Positions 9,208 through 17,718 of a DNA stretch of 64,000 nucleotides are shown here, in pieces. How positions within the stretch are numbered: the first letter of the stretch is position 1; each line of letters opens with the position of its first letter. Location of the stretch: NCBI RefSeq assembly GCF_016805305.1, contig NZ_JAERQN010000006.1, positions 285,336 to 349,335 on the forward strand, in the 5' to 3' direction. This DNA comes from Falsiroseomonas ponticola (GTDB lineage: Bacteria > Pseudomonadota > Alphaproteobacteria > Acetobacterales > Acetobacteraceae). Below the pieces are notes generated by a model. It was not told the DNA's origin. It ran no database searches and saw only the letters and a program-made list of their open reading frames with translations. A program made the position numbers and the translations under genes.

Positions 9208-10403
9208 GCCGCCGGGCTCAGCACGGGCGCCGGGGGCCGGCGCGGCGGCGGGGCGGGCGGCACCAGGGGCGCGGCAGCCGCGGCCGCCAGGCCGGGCGCG
9301 GCCAGCGCCGCCGCCAGGGCCGGCGCGGGTTCGATCCGCGTGATGCCGAGCCGCAGCGCCCAGCCCAGCGCATCGGCATCCCGCACCCCGGCCAGGACCA
9401 GCCGCGCCGGGTCGATCCGGCGCAGCGCGGCGTGGCAGGCCGGCGCCAGCACCGCCTCGCTCCATTGCAGGCGCAGCAGGTCGGCGGGCAGCGTCTCCGG
9501 CGCCAGCAGGCCGAGCACGGGCGCCGTCAGCCCATCCACCTCCAGCAGCCAGCCCATGCCGGCCAGCACCTCCCGCCGCGCGGCCAGGGCGCGGGGATCC
9601 GCCGCTTCCTCCAGCGTCACGCTGGCGACCAGCATGCCCCCGCCCCGCCCCCCGGCATCCTTGCCGGTCAGGGAGGCCGGCGGCACCGGCAGGTGCAGCG
9701 GGCCCGGCAGCCTTTCCCCGATCAGCGCGCCGCGCTGGGAGGGATCCCCCACCGCGCGCAGCAGCCGCGCCGCGATGGCCCGCGCCGCATGCTCCAGCAG
9801 GTCCCGGTCCTGCCCCAGCACGCCCATCTGCCGGGCCAGCGCGTCCCGCGCGACATCCAGCCGCAGGAAGGCCGGCTTCGGCGCGGCATCCCCCGCCGCC
9901 AGCCGGTAGCCGAGATGGCGGGAGACCACGCCCTCCAGCGGCAGGCGCCGCAGCCAGTCATCGAGCCCGGCGAGGTCCGGCCCCGCCGCCGCCGGCTCCG
10001 CCAGCGCGTCGCGGCCCGCGGCATAGTCCAGCAGCGCCGGCGCATCGCGCTCCAGCGACCACAGGCCGGTGACGGGCGCGCCCAGCAGCCGGTCGAGCAG
10101 CGCGCGAAGCCGTTCCGCCCGCGCCGCCTCCGCCCCCACCAGCAGCAGGTCCCCGCCCGGCCCTTCCGCCACCGTGCCGCCGGCCGCCAGCGCGCCTTCC
10201 TGCAGCAGGGCCTTGGCCACCCGCCGCCGGTGCGCCGGCAGGTCCCGCACGCGCAGCACCACCCGGCCCGCGGCCGCGCGCAGCGCATCGCGCATGACCA
10301 CCGGCAGCGGCGGCCCCGCCACGGGACCCCCCGCCGGAAGCGGGGGCAGGCCGCCGGCCGGCGCCGCGGGCACCGGATCGCGGAACATTGGACCTTCGGG
10401 CAT
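9204..10403 (-). CDS. Degenerate EAL-like domain protein (first of a tandem pair)
   Basis: A 399-residue alanine/leucine-rich protein with the same general layout as its downstream neighbour but more eroded. Matching landmarks are LRVRDLPAHRRRVAKALL near the N-terminus, MGWLLEVDGLTAPVLGLL in place of the barrel strand with the DDFG site, LLRLQWSE, and VLAGVRDADALGWALRLGITRIEP near the C-terminus. A proline-rich tail follows. I see no catalytic glutamate motif, so a role as a scaffold or c-di-GMP-independent regulator is more likely than enzyme activity. The two genes overlap by 4 nt (GTGA) and probably form one transcript, diverging from the phosphatase gene. Confidence 0.55.
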   Translation of the reverse strand: MPEGPMFRDPVPAAPAGGLPPLPAGGPVAGPPLPVVMRDALRAAAGRVVLRVRDLPAHRRRVAKALLQEGALAAGGTVAEGPGGDLLLVGAEAARAERLRALLDRLLGAPVTGLWSLERDAPALLDYAAGRDALAEPAAAGPDLAGLDDWLRRLPLEGVVSRHLGYRLAAGDAAPKPAFLRLDVARDALARQMGVLGQDRDLLEHAARAIAARLLRAVGDPSQRGALIGERLPGPLHLPVPPASLTGKDAGGRGGGMLVASVTLEEAADPRALAARREVLAGMGWLLEVDGLTAPVLGLLAPETLPADLLRLQWSEAVLAPACHAALRRIDPARLVLAGVRDADALGWALRLGITRIEPAPALAAALAAPGLAAAAAAPLVPPAPPPRRPPAPVLSPAA

Positions 10404-10469
10404 GTTGATGCGACCAGAGGGGAACCGGAGGGCGACGCGCGCCCCCCGTCGCGCTAGGTTCCCCCGGCC

Positions 10470-11183
10470 ATGCTTACGGAATCCTTAGCGCCGGGCCGGC
10501 TCCCCCCCGGCCAGCGCATCTACGCGATCGGCGATCCCCATGGCTGCGCCCAGCGGCTGGAGGCGCTGCACGACCGCATCGCGGAACACCTGCTGGACCA
10601 CCCGGCGGAACAGGCCACGCTCATCCACCTCGGCGACTATGTGGATCGCGGCCCGGACAGCGCGGCGGTGATCGACCTGCTGCTGGGCCCGCCGCCGCTG
10701 CACGGCCTCAGGGTGGTGAACCTGGTCGGCAACCACGAACAGATGATGCTGGCCGCCCTGGCGCCCACCGCGCCGGACGCGGTGCTGGGCTTCTGGCTGG
10801 ACAATGGCGGCGCCGCGACGCTGGACAGCTACGGCCTTTCCCCCCGCGACCCCGGCGAGTGGGACGGCATCCCGGAGGAGCACCTGGCCTTCCTGCGCGC
10901 CTGCCGGCCGAGCCATGCCGCGGGCGGCTACTTCTTCGCCCATGCCGGCATCCGGCCGGAGGTGCCGCTGGCGGCGCAGGATGTCATGGACCTCACCTGG
11001 ATCCGCGAGCCCTTCCTCTCCTGGCGCGGCGCCATGCCGGCGGTGGTGGTGCATGGCCATACCCCCTGCAAGGCGCCCGAGATCCGCGGCCACCGCATCG
11101 GCATCGATACGGGCGCCGTCTTCGGCGGCCCGCTGACCTGCGCGGTGCTGGAGGATGACCGGATCGGCTTCCTGCTGGCATGA
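10470..11183 (+). CDS. PPP-family metallophosphoesterase (serine/threonine phosphatase-like)
   Basis: A 237-residue dinuclear-metal phosphatase. All PPP motifs are visible: GDPHG (about residue 22), GDYVDRG (about 54), GNHE (about 90), a histidine in FAHAGIRPE and VHGHTP near residue 193. Relatives act on phosphoproteins or diadenosine polyphosphates; the sequence does not separate these. It is cytoplasmic with no signal. It is divergent from the EAL-like pair across 66 nt and 80 nt upstream of hldE. Confidence 0.9.
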   Translation: MLTESLAPGRLPPGQRIYAIGDPHGCAQRLEALHDRIAEHLLDHPAEQATLIHLGDYVDRGPDSAAVIDLLLGPPPLHGLRVVNLVGNHEQMMLAALAPTAPDAVLGFWLDNGGAATLDSYGLSPRDPGEWDGIPEEHLAFLRACRPSHAAGGYFFAHAGIRPEVPLAAQDVMDLTWIREPFLSWRGAMPAVVVHGHTPCKAPEIRGHRIGIDTGAVFGGPLTCAVLEDDRIGFLLA

Positions 11184-11263
11184 CCCGGGGGCGGCACGAC
11201 TTTATGGCCCATCCGCGCGGGCGCGCCTTGCGCCCCATGGCGCGATTGGGGTAGGGCGATTGC

Positions 11264-12754
11264 ATGCAAGGCCCCGCGCCCGCCGACCTGCCGACCCCCG
11301 AGATCCCCGTCGGTGACCTGACCGAGGCGGTGCGCCTGCTGAAGCGCGCCTCCGTCCTCGTCGTCGGCGACGCCATGCTCGACCGCTACGTCTATGGCCA
11401 GGTCCAGCGCGTGAGCCCGGAGGCCCCCGTGGCCGTGCTGGCGGTGGAACGCGAACTCGCCATGCCCGGCGGCGCGGGCAATGTGGTCCGCAACCTGACC
11501 GCGCTCGGCGCCGCCGTCGCCTTCGTCTCCGTCGTCGGCGACGACCAGGCGGGCAGCGACCTGACCGGGCTGATCGGCGGCCAGCCGAATGTCGAGCCCT
11601 GGCTGCTGGTCCAGGGCGGCCGCGCCACCACCACCAAGACCCGCTTCATCGCCGCCGGCCAGCAGCTGCTGCGCGCGGACCATGAGATGGCGGGGCCGAT
11701 CAACAGCCGGCTGGCGGACCGCATGGTGCGCATCGCCGCCGATGCGGTGGCCGCCACCACCGTGATGGTGCTGTCCGACTACCAGAAGGGCGTGTTGGCG
11801 GGCGACGTCGCCCAGCGCCTGATCGCCGCCGCCCGCGCCGCCGGCCGCCGCGTGGTGGTGGACCCGAAGGGCGTGGACTATGCCCGCTACGCCGGCGCCG
11901 ACATGGTCACGCCGAACCGCGCGGAACTGGCGCTGGCCACCGGCATGCCGGTGGAGTCCGAGGACTCGATCGTCGCCGCCGCCCAGCACCTTCGCGCCAC
12001 CCATGGCTTCGGCGCCGTGCTGGTGACGCGGAGCGAGGATGGGATGACCCTGGTCGATGGCCAGGGCGTCCGCCACTTCCCGGCCGAGGCGCCGGAGGTG
12101 CATGACGTCTCCGGCGCCGGGGACACCGTCGTCGCCGTGGTGGCCGCGGGGCTGGCCGCCGGCCTCACCGCCCCCGTCGCCGCGCGGCTGGCCAACATCG
12201 CGGCCGGCATCGTGGTGGGCAAGGTCGGCACCGCCGTGGCCCGCGAAAGCGACCTGGCGGAGGCGCTGACGCCGGAACGCGGCGCGCTGCGCAAGGTCGT
12301 CTCCCGCGCCCAGGCGATCGAGCAGGTGGAGCGCTGGCGCCGCCGCGGCTACCGCATCGGCTTCACCAATGGCTGCTTCGACCTGCTGCATCCCGGCCAT
12401 GTCCACCTGCTGGAACAGGCGCGGTCCTGGTGCGACCGCCTGGTGGTCGGGCTGAACGCCGATACCAGCGTGAAGCGCCTGAAGGGCGAGACCCGGCCCA
12501 TCCAGGGCGAGGCCGCGCGCGCCGCCGTCCTCGCCTCCGTCTCCTCCGTCGATCTCGTCAGCGTGTTCGAGGAGGATACGCCGGTCGAGCTGATCAAGCT
12601 GCTGCGCCCCGACGTGCTGGTGAAGGGCGCCGACTACACGGTGGAGACGGTGGTGGGCAGCGACCTCGTCATGGAATGGGGCGGCGCGGTGCGGCTGGCG
12701 CAGCTGCTGCCGGGGCAGAGCACCACGGCGACCGTGGCGCGCATCCGCGGCTGA
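11264..12754 (+). CDS. hldE: Bifunctional heptose-7-phosphate kinase / heptose-1-phosphate adenylyltransferase HldE
   Basis: A 496-residue cytosolic enzyme making ADP-D-glycero-beta-D-manno-heptose for lipopolysaccharide inner core. Residues about 20-330 are a PfkB-type sugar kinase with the glycine-rich PGGAGNVVRNL and the anion-hole motif SGAGDT. Residues about 355-496 are a nucleotidyltransferase with GFTNGCFDLLHPGH, containing the HxGH signature. The fused length and order are those of Escherichia coli HldE (RfaE). The phosphatase GmhB, isomerase GmhA and epimerase HldD that complete the pathway are not in the window. Confidence 0.95.
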   Translation: MQGPAPADLPTPEIPVGDLTEAVRLLKRASVLVVGDAMLDRYVYGQVQRVSPEAPVAVLAVERELAMPGGAGNVVRNLTALGAAVAFVSVVGDDQAGSDLTGLIGGQPNVEPWLLVQGGRATTTKTRFIAAGQQLLRADHEMAGPINSRLADRMVRIAADAVAATTVMVLSDYQKGVLAGDVAQRLIAAARAAGRRVVVDPKGVDYARYAGADMVTPNRAELALATGMPVESEDSIVAAAQHLRATHGFGAVLVTRSEDGMTLVDGQGVRHFPAEAPEVHDVSGAGDTVVAVVAAGLAAGLTAPVAARLANIAAGIVVGKVGTAVARESDLAEALTPERGALRKVVSRAQAIEQVERWRRRGYRIGFTNGCFDLLHPGHVHLLEQARSWCDRLVVGLNADTSVKRLKGETRPIQGEAARAAVLASVSSVDLVSVFEEDTPVELIKLLRPDVLVKGADYTVETVVGSDLVMEWGGAVRLAQLLPGQSTTATVARIRG

Positions 12755-12852
12755 ACGCCGGTTCCGCTGGCCTTTCGGCGGATGTTCCTGGTATGGTCCT
12801 TCTGCCACGGGCCGATCCATGCCCGGCCGGGCGTCGCCACCCACCACCCTGC

Positions 12853-12895
12853 GAAAAACGCGACTAAAGGCGCATAAGCCGGCTAATCGGCTAAA
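12853..12895 (+). repeat. Intergenic repeat, copy 1 (two-copy element)
   Basis: A 43-nt element downstream of hldE. It shares with 60004-60037 (opposite strand) the blocks GAAAAAC, a 4-nt spacer, CTAAAGGCGCATAA and TCGGCTAAA. This copy has nine extra bases (GCCGGCTAA) before TCGGCTAAA, which looks like a duplication of that unit. Both copies lie just 3' of a gene in the sense direction. Confidence 0.6.
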
Positions 12896-12903
12896 GCGGG
12901 TTA

Positions 12904-12919
12904 GTGGCTCAAAAGCCAC
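12904..12919. terminator. Small hairpin between convergent hldE and mmcB
   Basis: A perfect 6-nt stem (GTGGCT at 12904, AGCCAC at 12914) with a CAAA loop. It sits between convergent genes, where a bidirectional terminator is expected. No T-run follows on either strand, so the call is tentative. Confidence 0.3.
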
Positions 12920-12923
12920 GGTA

Positions 12924-13397
12924 TCACTCCACCAGCAGCGCCGCCCGCATCTCCGCCAGCCCCGCCGGGTCCTGCAGCGCGGCCAGGCGCCCCGCCGCCG
13001 TCACGGCATAGCGATGCAGCAGGGCGCGCCGCCGCGCGGGCGCGAGCGGATGGGCCGGCGCCTCCCGCACCAGCGCCGCCTCCCGCCCCTCCACCACCAG
13101 CAGGCCTGCATCCGCCGGCAGCAGCTCCACGGGGAAGTCGAGGTCCACGGCGAAGTAGAGCAGGTCGCAATAGTCGCGGTATTCCGGCCACTTGCCGTCG
13201 CTGAGGAAATCCCGCGCGCAGGACTTCACCTCCACCACCGCGAAGCGGCCATCGGGCAGCAGCGCCAGGATATCGGCCCGTCGGCCATTCGGCAGCGGCA
13301 TCTCCCGCACCGGCGCCCAGCCCCGCATGCCGCAGAACAGGCTGGCGGCACGGCAGACGGCGAAGGTGCGTTCGGGAACCGTGATCGGGGCGGCCAT
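12924..13397 (-). CDS. mmcB: MmcB family DNA repair protein
   Basis: A 157-residue protein matching MmcB of alphaproteobacteria (DUF1052), described in Caulobacter as needed for mitomycin C resistance. The nuclease-like core reads RRADILALLPDG, then AVVEVKSCARDF and SDGKWPEYRDYCDLLYFAV, with the D-(x)n-ExK spacing of PD-(D/E)xK endonucleases (residues about 40-80). The C-terminus has the family's AHPLAPARRRALLHR. It is convergent with hldE and divergent from the Rrf2 gene. Confidence 0.85.
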   Translation of the reverse strand: MAAPITVPERTFAVCRAASLFCGMRGWAPVREMPLPNGRRADILALLPDGRFAVVEVKSCARDFLSDGKWPEYRDYCDLLYFAVDLDFPVELLPADAGLLVVEGREAALVREAPAHPLAPARRRALLHRYAVTAAGRLAALQDPAGLAEMRAALLVE

Positions 13398-13481
13398 GCC
13401 CTATGTTCGGTCTTCGTTCACGCAACAGTCAATCCATTGGCAGCATGCGGAACCGGAAAGGCTGCGGTGCGTGATGCAGGC

Positions 13482-13901
13482 ATGGTCGCAACACGGTTTG
13501 CCGTCGCCATCCACATCCTCCTTCTGCTCGCCACGGAACCCGGCGGGCAGGCCACCAGCGGCCGCCTGGCCGAAAGCGTGGGCACCAACCCGGTGGTCAT
13601 CCGAAGGCTGGCCGGGCAGCTCGCCCGCGCCGGGCTGATCCGCATCCGCCGCGGCCCCGGCGGCGCGGAACTCGCCCGCCCGGCGGGGGAGATCACGCTG
13701 GCCGATATCTGGCAGGCCATGCGCCGCAACGGCCTGCCGCTGCTGCCGGTGCACCGCGCCCCCAACCGCGCCGACGCGGTCGGCCGCGGCGCCCCCGCCC
13801 TGCTGCGGGAGGTCTTCGACGCCGCCGAGACGGCGCTGGAGACGCGGCTCGCCGGCGTGACGGTCGATGACCTCCGGCAGCGTCTCGCTCAAGCCACCTG
13901 A
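13482..13901 (+). CDS. Rrf2/YwnA-like winged-helix transcriptional regulator lacking cysteines
   Basis: A 139-residue DNA-binding protein. The N-terminus MVATRFAVAIHILLLLA is typical of Rrf2 proteins. It is followed by a winged helix-turn-helix with recognition segment LAESVGTNPVVIRRLAGQLARAG and the wing IRRGPGGAELARPAGEITLADI. No cysteine occurs anywhere, so it cannot hold the iron-sulfur cluster of IscR or NsrR and resembles cluster-free YwnA-type members. A GTG at 13467 with GGAAAGG 5 nt upstream is an alternative start adding five residues. It is convergent with the NUDIX gene with a 13-nt overlap. Confidence 0.85.
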   Translation: MVATRFAVAIHILLLLATEPGGQATSGRLAESVGTNPVVIRRLAGQLARAGLIRIRRGPGGAELARPAGEITLADIWQAMRRNGLPLLPVHRAPNRADAVGRGAPALLREVFDAAETALETRLAGVTVDDLRQRLAQAT

Positions 13902-14752
13902 TCGAGCCCGGCGCGCAGCGCCGCCGCCCCCGGCGCGGCGGGGTCGATCAGGCCGTGGCGCAGGAAGAAGTCGATCAGCACCAGGTTCACGTTGAACTTC
14001 ACCTGCTCCGTCTCCGCGACCGCGCGCATCACCGCCTCCACCGGCAGCAGCTCGAAGCGCTCCACCTCGTCGTCATGGGGGGTGGGGACGAAGCCCTCGG
14101 GCAGCTCCAGGTCGTAGCAATGCAGCACGTCCCGCCGCAGCCCCTCCGCCGTCGCCATGATGTAGGAGACGCGGCCCGCGAAGGCCGCCCGCCCCGCCAG
14201 CTCCGGCGGGATGGAGGCTTCCTCCGCCGCTTCCTTCACGAGGCACTCGGCGGGGGAGAGCCCGGCCGGGATGCCGCCGGCGACGACATTGTCCATCTGC
14301 CCCGGCGCCACCGGCTTGGTGCGGGACCGCCACCCCACCCAGAGGTGAAGGCCCGTGGCGCGCCGGACGAAGCCGTTCACATGCACGCCCTGGGACATGA
14401 TGCCGAAGGCCGGCAGCGCGCCGCGGTCCATCTGCGCCAAGGCGGGGCCATCGGGCGTGGCCCGCACGTCGAAGGCCTCCCCCCGCAGGGTCAGGTGGCC
14501 GCGCCCGGCCAGGCCCTTGGCCGCGGTGGCCAGCGCCTCGCTCCGCGCTCCCGGCGCCCGCAGCCGCCCGGCCAGCGCCACGCCGCGATCGTCGAAATGG
14601 AACTCCCGCGGATAGAAGGCCAGCGCCCGCGCCAGCTCCGCGCCAAGCCAGCCCACCTGCTCCTCCCCGATCCGGAAGCGGATGAGGTGGGAGGGGGAGG
14701 CGATGTTGTTGCAGGCGGCGATGTGCCGCTCGAAGGGGGCGAGCATGTCCAT
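13889..14752 (-). CDS. DUF4743 / NUDIX hydrolase family protein
   Basis: A 287-residue protein with an N-terminal DUF4743 domain (about 1-120) and a C-terminal NUDIX domain. The Nudix box lies in GGIPAGLSPAECLVKEAAEEASI read across residues about 170-193. The EE pair is kept, but the usual first Glu is Ser, Arg is Lys and the last Gly is Ser. Relatives include the NUDIX part of fungal/plant thiamine-diphosphate-related proteins that hydrolyse damaged thiamine diphosphates; that substrate is only a guess here. The frame is open far upstream across the ABC gene's antisense strand, but the ATG at 14752 starts the conserved part. Confidence 0.8.
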   Translation of the reverse strand: MDMLAPFERHIAACNNIASPSHLIRFRIGEEQVGWLGAELARALAFYPREFHFDDRGVALAGRLRAPGARSEALATAAKGLAGRGHLTLRGEAFDVRATPDGPALAQMDRGALPAFGIMSQGVHVNGFVRRATGLHLWVGWRSRTKPVAPGQMDNVVAGGIPAGLSPAECLVKEAAEEASIPPELAGRAAFAGRVSYIMATAEGLRRDVLHCYDLELPEGFVPTPHDDEVERFELLPVEAVMRAVAETEQVKFNVNLVLIDFFLRHGLIDPAAPGAAALRAGLDQVA

Positions 14753-14881
14753 GCGCGCCAGTAGCGCGCGCCGCGACGCCCCTGTAGTGCGCGCCGCGCA
14801 TGGCACGGAAGCCCAACTGCCGGTTTGCGCGGCGTGCGCGAGGCCCCAATTAGGGAAGCAACGCGCCTCCGGAGCCCCTGC

Positions 14882-16729
14882 GTGCAGAAGAATATCCCCA
14901 GCGAGCGCAGCCACCTGCGCACGCTGATGACCATGGCCCCCTATCTCTGGCCGCCGGGCGAGCCCGGGCTGCGCGCGCGCGTCGTCATCAGCCTGGCGCT
15001 GCTGGTCTTCGCCAAGGCGGCCAATGTGCTGGTCCCCATCGCCTTCGCCCGCGCCGTCGATGCCCTGGCCCCGCAGGCCGGGGCGGCGGGCACGGTGGCG
15101 GCGGTGCCGATCGCGCTGGTGCTGGGCTACGGGCTGATGCGCATCACCAGCAGCGGCTTCAACGAGTTGCGGGACGCGATCTTCGCCCGCGTCCAGGGCC
15201 GCGCCACGCGGCGCATCGCACTCCAGGTCTTCCAGCACCTGCACGCGCTGTCGCTGCGCTTCCACCTCGATCGCCAGACCGGCGGCCTGTCCCGCGTGCT
15301 GGAACGCGGCACGCGCGGCATGACCTTCGTGCTGGACTTCCTGCTGTTCAACATCATCCCGACGATCTTCGAGATCCTGCTGGTCTCCCTGATCCTCTGG
15401 GGGATGTTCGACGTGACCTTCACCGTTGTCATCCTGGCCACCGTCGGCGTCTACATCGCCTATACGCTGCTGTTCACGGAATGGCGGCTGCGCTTCCGCC
15501 GCGCGATGAACGAGACGGACACCGAGGCCAATACCCGGGCCATCGACAGCCTGCTGAACTACGAGACGGTCAAGTATTTCGGCAACGAGGCGCATGAGGC
15601 CCGGCGCTACGACGGCAGCCTGGAGCGCTACGAAAAGGCCTATGTGCGTTCCGAGGTCAGCCTCAACGGCCTCAATTTCGGCCAGCAGGCGATCATCGGG
15701 CTCGGCCTGACCATCGTCATGCTGATGGCGGCGGGGCGCGTGGCCGGCGGGGGGATGAGCGTCGGCGACTTCGTGCTGGTCAACACCTACATGATCCAGC
15801 TCTTCCAGCCGCTGAACATCCTGGGTTTCGCCTATCGCGAGATCAAGCAGGGCCTGACGGACATGGAGGCCATGTTCCGCCTGATGCGGGAGGAGCGTGA
15901 GGTCGCCGACAAGCCCGGCGCGCCGCCGCTTGCCGTCACCCAGGGGGAGATCCGCTTCGAGGAGGTGCGCTTCGGCTACCGGCCCGACCGGCAGATCCTG
16001 AAGGGCGTCAGCTTCACCGTGGCCCCGGGCCGGACGCTGGCCATCGTCGGCCCGACCGGCGCCGGCAAATCCACCATCAGCCGCCTGCTCTTCCGCTTCT
16101 ACGACGCGACCAGCGGCCGGGTGGTGATCGACGGGCAGGATGTGCGGGACGTGGCGCAGGACAGCGTCCGCGCCGCCATCGGCGTGGTGCCGCAGGACAC
16201 GGTGCTGTTCAACGACACCATCCGCTACAACATCGCCTATGGCCGCCCCGGCGCCAGCCAGGCGGAGGTGGAGGCGGCCGCCCGGCTCGCGCAGGTGCAT
16301 GATTTCGTCCTCCGCCTGCCCGATGGCTACGACACCAAGGTGGGGGAACGCGGCCTGAAGCTCTCGGGCGGCGAGAAGCAGCGCGTGGCCATCGCGCGCA
16401 CCCTGCTGAAGGATCCCCGCCTCCTCATCCTGGATGAGGCGACGAGTGCGCTCGATACGCGGACGGAGCAGGACATCCAGGCCGCGCTGCGGGATGCCGC
16501 GCGCGGGCGCACCACGCTGGTCATCGCCCATCGCCTGTCCACCGTGGTCGATGCGGATGAGATCCTGGTGCTGCAGGACGGCCAGGTGGCGGAACGCGGG
16601 TCCCACGCCCAGCTGATCGCCGCCGATGGCCTCTACGCCGCCATGTGGCGCCGCCAGTCGGAAGCGGTGGCGGCGGCGGAAGCCGCGGCGGCCGCCCAGG
16701 CGGCGGCGGAGCTTGCCGAACCCGCCTGA
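14882..16729 (+). CDS. Atm1/HMT1-type ABC exporter (half-transporter, membrane + ATPase)
   Basis: A 615-residue fused half-transporter. The N-terminal part has six predicted membrane helices; SLLNYETVKYFGNEAHE (about residue 220) is the signature of the ABCB7/Atm1/HMT1 group. The ATPase carries Walker A GPTGAGKST, signature LSGGEKQR, Walker B LLILDEATSALD and the H-loop IAHRLST. Bacterial Atm1 proteins export glutathione derivatives and heavy-metal conjugates. I chose GTG at 14882 because GGAG lies 7 nt before it; an ATG at 14927 is an alternative. A low-complexity alanine-rich tail ends the protein. Confidence 0.9.
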   Translation: MQKNIPSERSHLRTLMTMAPYLWPPGEPGLRARVVISLALLVFAKAANVLVPIAFARAVDALAPQAGAAGTVAAVPIALVLGYGLMRITSSGFNELRDAIFARVQGRATRRIALQVFQHLHALSLRFHLDRQTGGLSRVLERGTRGMTFVLDFLLFNIIPTIFEILLVSLILWGMFDVTFTVVILATVGVYIAYTLLFTEWRLRFRRAMNETDTEANTRAIDSLLNYETVKYFGNEAHEARRYDGSLERYEKAYVRSEVSLNGLNFGQQAIIGLGLTIVMLMAAGRVAGGGMSVGDFVLVNTYMIQLFQPLNILGFAYREIKQGLTDMEAMFRLMREEREVADKPGAPPLAVTQGEIRFEEVRFGYRPDRQILKGVSFTVAPGRTLAIVGPTGAGKSTISRLLFRFYDATSGRVVIDGQDVRDVAQDSVRAAIGVVPQDTVLFNDTIRYNIAYGRPGASQAEVEAAARLAQVHDFVLRLPDGYDTKVGERGLKLSGGEKQRVAIARTLLKDPRLLILDEATSALDTRTEQDIQAALRDAARGRTTLVIAHRLSTVVDADEILVLQDGQVAERGSHAQLIAADGLYAAMWRRQSEAVAAAEAAAAAQAAAELAEPA

Positions 16730-16807
16730 GCCATCCACCCGCCGGCCCGGGGCTTCCCTCGGGCCGAGTCCCTGCCTATGTCCCGGATCATTCAAGGAAA
16801 CCGCCGC

Positions 16808-17080
16808 ATGCAGTTCGACCCCCAGGGCGTGGCCCCGGAAGACCTCAGCCACGCCGGTTCGGTGGTCGACAAGGCCATCGAATACATGATCGAGCAGGGC
16901 ATCGCGCCGATCTCCATCGCCTCCGCCCTGCTGGGCGGGGCGCTTGGCATGCTGTCGCGCAGCATGGATGACCGGGCGGTGGCGGGCGTGCTGCGCAGCG
17001 CGCTGGCCTCGGTGGAGGCGGGGGAGCTGGCGGAGATGCGCCGCGCGGCCGGCACGCCGCCGCATGCGGCCAATCTCTAG
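16808..17080 (+). CDS. Small conserved-looking protein of unknown function
   Basis: A 90-residue acidic protein. AAGGAA lies about 8 nt before the ATG at 16808. The sequence has a helical hydrophobic centre ([16 protein letters not shown]) that is short for a membrane span and an amphipathic C-terminal half. I do not recognise the family. It follows the ABC exporter by 78 nt in the same direction, so it may be cotranscribed. Confidence 0.6.
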   Translation: MQFDPQGVAPEDLSHAGSVVDKAIEYMIEQGIAPISIASALLGGALGMLSRSMDDRAVAGVLRSALASVEAGELAEMRRAAGTPPHAANL

Positions 17081-17100
17081 CCGCACCGCCTGACTCAGTC

Positions 17101-17129
17101 TTGACGCCGCGGGGCCTATCCGCGATATG
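17101..17129 (+). promoter_or_regulatory. Candidate sigma-70 promoter for rpmB
   Basis: TTGACG at 17101-17106 and GATATG at 17124-17129 are spaced 17 nt apart, about 85 nt before rpmB. The -35 is strong and the -10 moderate. No mapping data support it. Confidence 0.4.
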
Positions 17130-17214
17130 GCCCCCTCTCCGGACCACTCCGCGTGCGGCAGCCTGGCCACTCCGTCCCAGGCCCCCGCGCGCGCGCTTTC
17201 TCGGGATACATGTC

Positions 17215-17514
17215 ATGGCCCGCCGCTGCGGAATCACCGGCAAGGGCGTGCTGACGGGCAACAACGTCAGCCACGCCAACAACAAGACCCGGCGCCGCTT
17301 CCTGCCGAACCTGCAGGAAACGTCGTTCTTCTCCGACATCCTCGGCACGCCGGTGCGCATGCGCCTGTCCGTGAACGGGATCCGGACCGTGGAGCATAAT
17401 GGCGGCTTCGACGCCTTCCTGCTCAACACGCCGAACCGCGACCTGCCGGTCGAGGCCCAGGTGCTGAAGCGCCGCCTGGCCCGCGCCCAGGCGAAGAAGA
17501 CCGCCGCCGCCTGA
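17215..17514 (+). CDS. rpmB: 50S ribosomal protein L28
   Basis: A 99-residue basic large-subunit protein. The start [23 protein letters not shown] followed by [11 protein letters not shown] is diagnostic for L28 and is read here in two parts. Length matches alphaproteobacterial L28 (about 97). The C-terminal helix [16 protein letters not shown] is typical. It is transcribed alone, with a candidate promoter upstream and two hairpin terminators after it. Confidence 0.97.
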   Translation: MARRCGITGKGVLTGNNVSHANNKTRRRFLPNLQETSFFSDILGTPVRMRLSVNGIRTVEHNGGFDAFLLNTPNRDLPVEAQVLKRRLARAQAKKTAAA

Positions 17515-17522
17515 GCGGGGAT

Positions 17523-17548
17523 GGCGCGGCCCCCGGGCCGCGCCCTTT
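17523..17548 (+). terminator. Intrinsic terminator after rpmB
   Basis: A perfect 10-nt GC stem (17523-17532 with 17535-17544) followed by CTTT, 9 nt after the rpmB stop. The uridine tract is short but placement and stem strength fit a terminator. Confidence 0.65.
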
Positions 17549-17619
17549 AAGGCCTGTACGGCGCCCTTGACGGCGCCGCGACGGCCGCGGGACTGGTTCG
17601 CCGCGGGCGTGATCACGAA

Positions 17620-17645
17620 AGCGTCAAGTCACTTTGACGTTTTTA
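17620..17645 (+). terminator. Second hairpin with T-run downstream of rpmB
   Basis: CGTCAA at 17622-17627 pairs with TTGACG at 17634-17639 and is followed at once by five T (17640-17644). This is a classical, weaker intrinsic terminator shape. It precedes the kinase-like gene by about 75 nt and could instead act as a leader structure for it. Confidence 0.5.
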
Positions 17646-17718
17646 CATGACATGCCCCGGTCACAGGCTTCCAACGTTTACCGTTTGGAAACCGATACAG
17701 GCCCACTGTCGCCGGGCG

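Noticed and set aside
12755..12923. A possible tRNA in the hldE-mmcB gap
   Set aside because: Short stems are present, but no T-loop (GTTCRA) or cloverleaf can be drawn; the repeat element explains the pattern.
13889..17170. A very long minus-strand open frame of over 1000 codons
   Set aside because: Only the part up to 14752 has a recognisable NUDIX protein. The rest is the antisense of the ABC exporter and shows low-complexity composition.
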